Origin: DASRAU01 sp035638075 | GTDB taxonomy: Bacteria; Acidobacteriota; Polarisedimenticolia; Gp22-AA2 | Direction of reading: 5' to 3' | Length of the DNA stretch: 64,000 nt | Assembly: GCA_035638075.1 (NCBI GenBank) | Contig: DASRAU010000014.1 | Span: forward strand, 16,597 to 80,596 | Part shown: piece after piece, positions 58,256 to 64,000 of the stretch | Layout of the letters: each line of letters opens with the position of its first letter | How positions within the stretch are numbered: the stretch's first letter is position 1 | Notes under the pieces: generated by a model | What the model was told of the DNA's origin: nothing | Databases searched by the model: none | What the model saw: the letters and a program-made list of their open reading frames with translations, nothing else | Program-made: the position numbers and the translations under genes

Positions 58256-59122
58256 TCATTCGAGCCCCTCGACGATCTCCCCGAACGCGACGCGCAGGAG
58301 GCGGCCGTCGGGCGCCTGGAGCTTCAGGCCGCCCTCCTCGTCGATGCCGGCGAAGGTGCCCTGGGCGGGGCCCGTCGGGCCGAGAACCCGCACCGGATCC
58401 CCCGGCTGCAGGGACGACAGCGCCTGCCACTCGCGCAGGAGCGTCGCCGGGCCGTCGCGCAGCGCCCGCGCATAGCGGTGCTCGAACCCTTCGAGCAGGC
58501 GCGCCAGGATCGGCGCCCGTTCGGCGGGCTGCCCGGAAGCGATGCGCACCGAGGTGGCGCGGCTCCGCAGCTCCGGCGGGAAATCCTCCTCCAGGTGGTG
58601 CACGTTGACGCCGACGCCCACCACCATCTCGCGCACCTCGGGATCGGCGCCGCGCACCTCCCCGAGCACGCCGGCGATCTTCCTCCCGCCCGCGAGCACG
58701 TCGTTCGGCCACTTGATGCGCGCCTTGAGCCCGGGGATCTCGTTGAGCGCGTCGGCCGTGGCGACCGCGGCCATGAACGTCAGGAGCGGGGCGCGCGGCG
58801 CGGGGATCGCCGGCCTCAGGATGAGCGAGGCGTACAGGCCGAGATACGGGCGCGACGACCAGGTCCGGTCGCGCCGGCCGCGCCCCTGGACCTGCTCTTC
58901 CGCAAGGACCAGGCCCCCTTCGGGCTCGCCGGCGGCAGCCAGCTCCAGCGCGCGATCGTTGGTCGAGCCGATGCTCGGGTAATAGAAGATGCGGTGTCCG
59001 AAGACCGCGGCCCGCAGGTGGCGCTGGACCGCCGCCGGGGTGACCGGATCGGACGGGGGCGGCGGACCGCCCGGACCGTCCGGGGCCGGTCCGCGGCCCG
59101 GGAGGGACGATTCGTCCGTCAC
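58256..59122 (-). CDS. birA: Biotin--[acetyl-CoA-carboxylase] ligase
   Basis: The 288-residue protein has the biotin ligase core: STNDRALELA near 53-62, the GRGRRDRTW loop that binds biotinyl-AMP, KWPNDVLAGGRKIAGVL near 138-154, and GVGVNVH. A small C-terminal SH3-like domain follows. There is no N-terminal DNA-binding helix-turn-helix, only a Pro/Gly-rich stretch of about 28 residues, so it is the ligase-only type and not a repressor. The GTG start overlaps the nadC stop as GTGA. Confidence 0.96.
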   Translation of the reverse strand: MTDESSLPGRGPAPDGPGGPPPPSDPVTPAAVQRHLRAAVFGHRIFYYPSIGSTNDRALELAAAGEPEGGLVLAEEQVQGRGRRDRTWSSRPYLGLYASLILRPAIPAPRAPLLTFMAAVATADALNEIPGLKARIKWPNDVLAGGRKIAGVLGEVRGADPEVREMVVGVGVNVHHLEEDFPPELRSRATSVRIASGQPAERAPILARLLEGFEHRYARALRDGPATLLREWQALSSLQPGDPVRVLGPTGPAQGTFAGIDEEGGLKLQAPDGRLLRVAFGEIVEGLE

Positions 59123-59970
59123 GCCCCCTCCACCTCGAGCGCGATGTCCACCGCGCGCACCGAGTGCGTCAGCGCACCGAACGAGACGCGATCGACCCCG
59201 AGACGGGCGAGCGCCTCCAGCCGCTCGGGGAGCACGTTCCCGGAGACCTCGAGGAAGGCGCGGCCGCGCGCGAGCTCCACCGCGCGCCGAAGCGTCTCCT
59301 CGTCCATGTTGTCGAGCAGGAGCGCGTCGGCCCCCGCGTCGAGCGCCTCGCGGACCTCCTCGATCGTCCCGACCTCGATCTCGAGGCCGACGCCGGGAGC
59401 GGGCCGGCCGCCGAGAGCGGCGCGCGCGCGGCGAAGCGCGGCACCGACTCCCCCGGCCAGGCGCCAGTGGTTGTCCTTGATGAGCCAGGCGTCGAAGAGC
59501 CCGGCGCGGTGGTTCGTCCCGCCGCCCACGGCGACGGCGTACTTGTCGAGGACGCGCAGACCGGGGACGGTCTTGCGCGTGTCGGCGATCTGCAGCATCG
59601 TCCCCTTCACTCGATCGACGAGCGCGCGGGTGACCGTGGCGATCCCGCTCAGGCGCTGCAGGAAGTTGAGCGCCGTGCGCTCCCCTTCGAGGAGCGGCCG
59701 CGCCTCGCCGCGCACGGTGGCGATCACCGCGCCGGCGGAACAGGTGGTGCCGTCGTCGACAAGTGTTTCGAAGGCGAGGCCGCCGCCGACGCGGCGGAAC
59801 ACCTCGCGCGCCACCGGAAGGCCGGCGACGACGAGCGGCTCGCGGGCGACGAAGCGACCGACGGCACGGGCGCCCTCCGGGACGACGCCGCGCGACGTCA
59901 CGTCCCCGGTCCCGAGGTCCTCCTCGAGGGCGCGGCGCACACAGCGTCCCACCGCCTCCTGGTCGAGCAT
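59119..59970 (-). CDS. nadC: Nicotinate-nucleotide pyrophosphorylase (carboxylating)
   Basis: The 283-residue enzyme makes nicotinate mononucleotide from quinolinate and PRPP. ALEEDLGTGDVTS near 14-26, NFLQRLSGIAT, ADTRKTVPGLR near 131-141, and EIEVGTIEEV near 202-211 are the family blocks, including the active-site Arg and Lys. The barrel ends with SGNVLPERLEALARLGVDRVSFGALTHS. It lies 13 bases after valS and overlaps birA. Confidence 0.97.
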   Translation of the reverse strand: MLDQEAVGRCVRRALEEDLGTGDVTSRGVVPEGARAVGRFVAREPLVVAGLPVAREVFRRVGGGLAFETLVDDGTTCSAGAVIATVRGEARPLLEGERTALNFLQRLSGIATVTRALVDRVKGTMLQIADTRKTVPGLRVLDKYAVAVGGGTNHRAGLFDAWLIKDNHWRLAGGVGAALRRARAALGGRPAPGVGLEIEVGTIEEVREALDAGADALLLDNMDEETLRRAVELARGRAFLEVSGNVLPERLEALARLGVDRVSFGALTHSVRAVDIALEVEGA

Positions 59971-59983
59971 GGCGGCGATTGTG

Positions 59984-62665
59984 CTACGCCCCCCGAAGCG
60001 ATCGCAAGGTCGCCTGCAGGCGGTCCAGGCGCTCGCCGATTTCCCGGTCGATGCCGCGGACCTTCTCCACCACCTCGGGCTTGGCGCGCGCGAGGAAGTC
60101 GGCGTTGCGCAGCCGCGCGGCGTGTCCCTCCCGTTCTTTCTCGAGACGCTCGATGTCCTTCGCGAGACGGCGGCGCTCCGCGTCCACGTCGAGGATTCCC
60201 GCGAGCGGCAGGGCCAGGTCCCCCGCCGCCGCCACGGCGCGCGCGGCGGGTCCTTCCGTGCCGAGGTCGTCGGTGAGGCGCAGCGCCTCGAGGCGCGCCA
60301 GCGTGCGCACCAGGTCCCCCTGCGAGGTGAGGAGCGTGCGCGTCGCCGGGTCGCGCGGCTTCAGGAGCACCGTGACGCGCCGCCCGGGATCGATGTTCAC
60401 CTCGGCGCGCAGGTTCCGCACCCGGCCGACGACCTCCATCAGGCTCTCCATGTCGCGCTCGGCTTGCGGATCGTGCGCCGGATCGCCCTCGACCGGGCGG
60501 GGCCAGGGGCCGCGGGCGATGGTCTCCCCCCGGTGGGGCAGCCGCTGCCAGATCTCCTCGGTCAGGAACGGCATGACCGGGTGCAGCAGGCGCAGCACCT
60601 CCTCGAGGACGTGCAGCAGCACCGCGCGGGCGCGCGCGGCGTCCGCCTCGGAGGCGCCGGGCAGAAGCGACGGCTTCTCGGTCTCGATGAACCAGTCGCA
60701 GTACTCGTGCCACAGGAAACGGTAGAGGGCGTTCGACATCTCGTCGAAGCGGAACTCGGAGAGGGCGCGGCCGACGTCGACGCGCAGCCCGGCGAGGCGG
60801 CTGAGGATCCAGCGCTCCTGGAGCGTCAAGCTCCCGCGCGGCGGCAGCGGCGGCGGCTCCGTCGCCTCCGCCATCGGGCCGGCGTTGATCAGCACGAAGC
60901 GGGCGGCGTTCCACAGCTTGTTCGCGAAGGCGCGGTAGCCGACCATCCGCTCCTCCGAGAGCGGCAGATCGGATCCCGGCGTGGCCATCGCGGCGAGGGT
61001 GAAGCGCAGCGCGTCGGCGCCGTACCGCTCGACCAGATCGAGGGGGTCCACGACATTCCCCTTGGTCTTCGACATCTTCTGGCCTTCGGCATCGCGCACG
61101 AGGCCCGTGATGTAGACGCGGGAGAAGGGGACGTCGTCCATGAAGCGCAGCCCCATCATGATCATCCGCGCCACCCAGAAGAACAGGATGTCGAAGCCGG
61201 TCACGAGCGTCGTGGTCGGGTAGTACACCTTGAGATCTTCGGTCCTGTGCGGCCAGCCCAGGGTCGAGAACGGCCACAGCGCCGACGAGAACCAGGTGTC
61301 GAGGACGTCCGGGTCGGGGACCAGCTTCGCGGCGCGGCAGCCGGGGCAGGCCGGCGGATCCTCGCGCGCCACGACGCACAGCCCGCAGGCGGCGCAGTGG
61401 TAGGCGGGGATCGGATGCCCCCACCAGAGCTGCCGGCTGATGCACCAGTCGTGGATCTTCCCCATCCACTCGTTGTACGAGTTGACCCAGTGACCCGGCG
61501 TGAAGCGCACGCGCCCGTCGGCCACGGCGCGCGTCGCCGCCTCGGCGAGCGGCGCGACCCGCACGAACCACTGCTTGGAGAGGAACGGCTCGGCGATCGT
61601 GCCGCAGCGCTGGCAGTGGCCGACGTTGTGGAGATGATCCTCCACGCCGCGCAGGAACCCCCCCAGCTTCAAATCTTCCACGACACGCTGGCGCGCCTCG
61701 AAACGGTCGAGCCCGCGGTACGGCGCGGGGACGGCGTCGTTCATGCGCGCCTGATCGTCCATGACGCGCAGCCGCGGCAGGGCGTGGCGCTCGCCCATCG
61801 CGAAGTCGTTCGGGTCGTGGGCCGGCGTCACCTTCACGGCCCCGGTCCCGAAGGTGCGATCGACGTACGCGTCGGCGATCACCGGGATGAGCCTGTCGGT
61901 GAGGGGCAGGCGCACGCGCCGCCCCACGGCGTCCGTGTAGCGCTCGTCCTCCGGGTGCACGGCGACCGCGGTGTCCCCGAGCATGGTCTCGGGGCGGGTG
62001 GTCGCGACCTCGATGCCGCCTTCCCCGTCCTCGAAGGGATAGAAGAAGCGGAACAGCCTGCCGGCCACCGGCTGCGAGATCACCTCGAGATCCGAGATGG
62101 CGGTGCGGCAGCGCGGGCACCAGTTGACGATGTACTCGCCGCGGTAGATGAGCCCTTCCTCGTGCAGGCGGACGAAGGCCTCGCGCACCGCCTCGGACAG
62201 CGCCGGCTCGAGGGTGAAGCGCTCGCGCGTCCAGTCGCAGGAGGCGCCGAGGGCCTTGAGCTGCTCGATGATGGCGCCGCCGTACTCCGCCTTCCATTTC
62301 CAGACGCGGGCCACGAAGGCCTCGCGCCCCAGCGCCTCGCGGCTGGTCCCCTCCTGCTGCAGCATGCGATCCACGACCATCTGCGTCGCGATGCCCGCGT
62401 GGTCGGTGCCGGGCAGCCACAGGACGTCGTCGCCGTCCATGCGGCGCCAGCGCGCCAGGATGTCCTGGAGGGTGTTGTTGAGGGCGTGCCCCATGTGCAG
62501 GCGCCCGGTGACGTTCGGCGGCGGGATCACCATGACGAACGGGGGGCGTCCCGAGCGCGGGTCGGCCGTGAACAGGCCGAGCTGCAGCCAGTGCTCGTAC
62601 CACGCACGCTCGAAGCGGCGCGGCTCGTAAGTCTTGTCGAGGACCGTCGTCTCGGGGACCGTCAT
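59984..62665 (-). CDS. valS: Valyl-tRNA synthetase
   Basis: This class I synthetase of about 893 residues charges tRNA-Val. PNVTGRLHMGHALNN near 46-60 is the HIGH region, TTRPETMLGDTAVAVHPED lies in the editing domain, and KMSKTKGNVVDP is the KMSKS loop. The C-terminal coiled coil (RRLAKDIERLEKEREGHAARL) typical of ValS closes the protein. I use the ATG at 62665; a GTG at 62674 is in frame. Neither has a clear Shine-Dalgarno. Confidence 0.97.
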   Translation of the reverse strand: MTVPETTVLDKTYEPRRFERAWYEHWLQLGLFTADPRSGRPPFVMVIPPPNVTGRLHMGHALNNTLQDILARWRRMDGDDVLWLPGTDHAGIATQMVVDRMLQQEGTSREALGREAFVARVWKWKAEYGGAIIEQLKALGASCDWTRERFTLEPALSEAVREAFVRLHEEGLIYRGEYIVNWCPRCRTAISDLEVISQPVAGRLFRFFYPFEDGEGGIEVATTRPETMLGDTAVAVHPEDERYTDAVGRRVRLPLTDRLIPVIADAYVDRTFGTGAVKVTPAHDPNDFAMGERHALPRLRVMDDQARMNDAVPAPYRGLDRFEARQRVVEDLKLGGFLRGVEDHLHNVGHCQRCGTIAEPFLSKQWFVRVAPLAEAATRAVADGRVRFTPGHWVNSYNEWMGKIHDWCISRQLWWGHPIPAYHCAACGLCVVAREDPPACPGCRAAKLVPDPDVLDTWFSSALWPFSTLGWPHRTEDLKVYYPTTTLVTGFDILFFWVARMIMMGLRFMDDVPFSRVYITGLVRDAEGQKMSKTKGNVVDPLDLVERYGADALRFTLAAMATPGSDLPLSEERMVGYRAFANKLWNAARFVLINAGPMAEATEPPPLPPRGSLTLQERWILSRLAGLRVDVGRALSEFRFDEMSNALYRFLWHEYCDWFIETEKPSLLPGASEADAARARAVLLHVLEEVLRLLHPVMPFLTEEIWQRLPHRGETIARGPWPRPVEGDPAHDPQAERDMESLMEVVGRVRNLRAEVNIDPGRRVTVLLKPRDPATRTLLTSQGDLVRTLARLEALRLTDDLGTEGPAARAVAAAGDLALPLAGILDVDAERRRLAKDIERLEKEREGHAARLRNADFLARAKPEVVEKVRGIDREIGERLDRLQATLRSLRGA

Positions 62666-62695
62666 GGAAGGCACCGGATCAGGTCCGGTTGTTTT

Positions 62696-62711
62696 CCGGC
62701 CTGAGGGCCGG
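62696..62711 (-). terminator. Small hairpin between the receiver gene and valS
   Basis: CCGGCC-TGAG-GGCCGG on the plus strand, six pairs around four bases, in the 58-base gap. There is no T-run on the minus strand, so termination is unlikely to be strong. Confidence 0.3.
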
Positions 62712-62723
62712 GACCGCGCTGGA

Positions 62724-63644
62724 TCAGCGGCCGCGCTCCTCCAGTTCCTTGATGCGCTGGCGCACGATCGATTCGGCGACCCCCGGGAGGATCTCCCAGG
62801 CGATCTCGCGCACGACCCGGTCGGTCATCTTCTTCACCACGAGGTCGGCGAGGCGATCGAGGGCGGCCTCGGACAGGTCGGCCCCTTCCGGGCCGGACCG
62901 CACCGGCTTCTGCGGATCCATCGGACCCGGCGCGCGGCTCTCCGCCGGCACGGGGTCGGGAGCCCCGGCGTCATAGCGATCGGGGACGACCACGTCCTCC
63001 CCCTCTCCGACCCCGAGATCGGCGAAGCCGAGATAGGCGCCCCCCTCGGCGGCGTCGGGCGCGGCGAACGGTATGGCCGAAGGACGCGCGGGCGGCTCGA
63101 CCGGGATGGGGGCGATCGGCCGTGGCGCCGCGATCGTGGCGGACGAAGCCATCCCGGCCGCCATTCCCGGACTGGACGGCACGTCGGGCATCTCGAACGC
63201 CGGCCCCCCCGGGAGATCCTCCGGGGTCTCCTCCTCGATCACGACGCGCGCCGGCGTCGAGGAGCCGGGGCGCAGCACGCGGGCCGTCATCAATTCTTCG
63301 ACGCGGGCGACGAGGGCGTGCGACTCGAACGGCTTGGTCAGGTGCCCGCTGGCGCCGGCCGCCTCGGCACGGCGCGCGTCGAAGGGCTCGAAGGTGCCGC
63401 ACAGCAGGAGCACCGGGATGGAGGCCGTGGCCGGGTCGGCCTTGAGCGCCTCGCACACCTCGTAGCCGTTCTTCTCCGGCATGATGACGTCGAGCAGGAC
63501 CACGTCGGGCCTGACCTCACCGACCTTGCGCAGCGCCTGGGCGCCGTTGCTGACGCAGAAGACCCGGTAGTCGCCGTCGGAGAAGGTCAGTTCCACCACC
63601 TTCTGGATGGTGATGCTGTCATCGGCCAAAAGGATCGTCTTCAC
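62724..63644 (-). CDS. Response regulator receiver protein with conserved C-terminal helix
   Basis: The 306-residue protein has a CheY-like receiver (about 1-125): DDSITIQKV near 8-16, phosphorylated Asp in VLLDVIMPE near 50-58, and KPFE near 105-108. A Pro/Ala-rich linker of about 120 residues leads to a final about 50 residues (LADLVVKKMTDRVVREIAWEILPGVAESIVRQRIKEL), a helix pair similar to the PopZ/DUF2497-type end seen in many deltaproteobacterial-type regulators. It has no DNA-binding or enzyme output, so it may work by protein contacts. The GTG follows GGAGGG. An in-frame ATG at 63764 would add about 40 low-complexity residues. Confidence 0.85.
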   Translation of the reverse strand: MKTILLADDSITIQKVVELTFSDGDYRVFCVSNGAQALRKVGEVRPDVVLLDVIMPEKNGYEVCEALKADPATASIPVLLLCGTFEPFDARRAEAAGASGHLTKPFESHALVARVEELMTARVLRPGSSTPARVVIEEETPEDLPGGPAFEMPDVPSSPGMAAGMASSATIAAPRPIAPIPVEPPARPSAIPFAAPDAAEGGAYLGFADLGVGEGEDVVVPDRYDAGAPDPVPAESRAPGPMDPQKPVRSGPEGADLSEAALDRLADLVVKKMTDRVVREIAWEILPGVAESIVRQRIKELEERGR

Positions 63645-63727
63645 TCCGGCCCTCCCGATCGTGGCGCCCGTGCGGGCGCGATCTGCGGCCCCCGGGCCGC
63701 GGCCTGCGTCCTGCTCCGAGTCGGATC

Positions 63728-64000
63728 CTAGCGCTTCCGGGGCGGCACGTGCGTCCGCACCCACTGGATGACGTCGCCGGTCGCGGTCCCCGGCGTGAAC
63801 ACCGCCTGCACTCCCGCCTCCTTGAGCTGCGCCGCGTCCTCGTCCGGGATGATGCCGCCGCCGAAGACGACGATGTCCTCGCCGCCGCGGGCTTTCAGGA
63901 GAGAGAGGATCTTCGGGAAGAGGGTCAGGTGGGCGCCGGAGAGGATCGACAGGCCGATGCCGTCCACGTCCTCCTGCAGCGCCGTCGAGACCACCATCTC
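63728..64000 (-). CDS. B12-binding domain protein (methylmalonyl-CoA mutase small subunit type), N-terminus outside window
   Basis: The readable 90 residues match the end of a cobalamin-binding flavodoxin-like domain. They include QEDVDGIGLSILSGAHLTLFP and FGGGIIPDEDAAQLKEAGV, then FTPGT. The His of the DxHxxG cobalt-binding motif would lie upstream beyond the window edge. The pattern is that of the separate C-terminal subunit of methylmalonyl-CoA or related mutases. The ATG at 63997 is internal, since the preceding sequence is needed for the fold. Confidence 0.88.
   Translation of the reverse strand, partial: EMVVSTALQEDVDGIGLSILSGAHLTLFPKILSLLKARGGEDIVVFGGGIIPDEDAAQLKEAGVQAVFTPGTATGDVIQWVRTHVPPRKR

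Noticed and set aside
58478..62704. 1408-residue plus-strand open frame
   Set aside because: It is antisense to birA, nadC and valS, whose motifs are complete, and its product is Arg/Glu/Gly/His-rich with no fold. It is a high-GC shadow.

Overview
The window comes from the chromosome of a GC-rich Gram-negative bacterium. An outer membrane is implied by LptE, a fused LptF/LptG, a Wza-type polysaccharide exporter and an envelope M23 peptidase. The SPFH/phosphodiesterase/TPR protein, MglA-type GTPase, ScpAB, type III pantothenate kinase and B12-binding mutase subunit fit Acidobacteriota or a related deep lineage. This is a guess from gene content, not a measured placement. Apart from one roughly 700-base gap the window is gene-dense. 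I saw no rRNA, tRNA, CRISPR array or insertion sequence.

Left end (1-10520, minus strand): a single tightly coupled run of nine genes. A promoter at 10550-10577 leads into a nucleotidyltransferase, a PqqD-like recognition protein, a radical SAM/SPASM enzyme, a 62-residue Cys-containing peptide that looks like its substrate, an HprK-like kinase, a degenerate T2SS-ATPase/HD fusion, an S26-peptidase/Wza fusion, a Wzz/BY-kinase, and an O-antigen-ligase-like polymerase cut by the window edge. Most junctions are 4-base stop/start overlaps. It reads as a peptide-modification cassette wired into an exopolysaccharide export operon, and is the best candidate here for an undescribed system.

10.7-26.5 kb (plus): leuS; then lptE-holA-guaA-dnaE; then metK-ahcY (methyl cycle), an SPFH-phosphodiesterase-TPR fusion and a secreted HEAT-like protein. 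26.5-29 kb (minus): one gene encoding both LptF and LptG. 29.0-29.7 kb: a lower-GC region without a convincing gene, holding two perfect inverted repeats, beside parAB.

29.7-41.5 kb (minus): parA-parB; a bifunctional-nuclease-family gene; ihfB-HIT-miaB downstream of rpsA (six S1 domains); and a coupled operon of cNMP/FHA sensor, trpS, scpA, scpB, rluB and hisC. 41.6-52.8 kb: an M23 peptidase convergent with glnE; glnA upstream of glnE (nitrogen assimilation with adenylylation control); a secreted unknown; a CAAX protease; an MglA-like GTPase; and der.

52.8-64 kb: an HU/IHF gene and a site-2 protease on the plus strand, both lying inside an open comEC reading frame on the minus strand; then valS-nadC-birA-coaX and an unknown gene, a receiver-domain protein, and a partial B12-binding mutase subunit.

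Several genes (leuS, lptE, M23, probably lptFG) have a good -10 box directly before the start codon and no Shine-Dalgarno, suggesting leaderless mRNAs. At three junctions the upstream gene's TGA stop forms part of a TTGAC[TG] -35 box; at a fourth a TAA stop sits inside a TATAAT -10.
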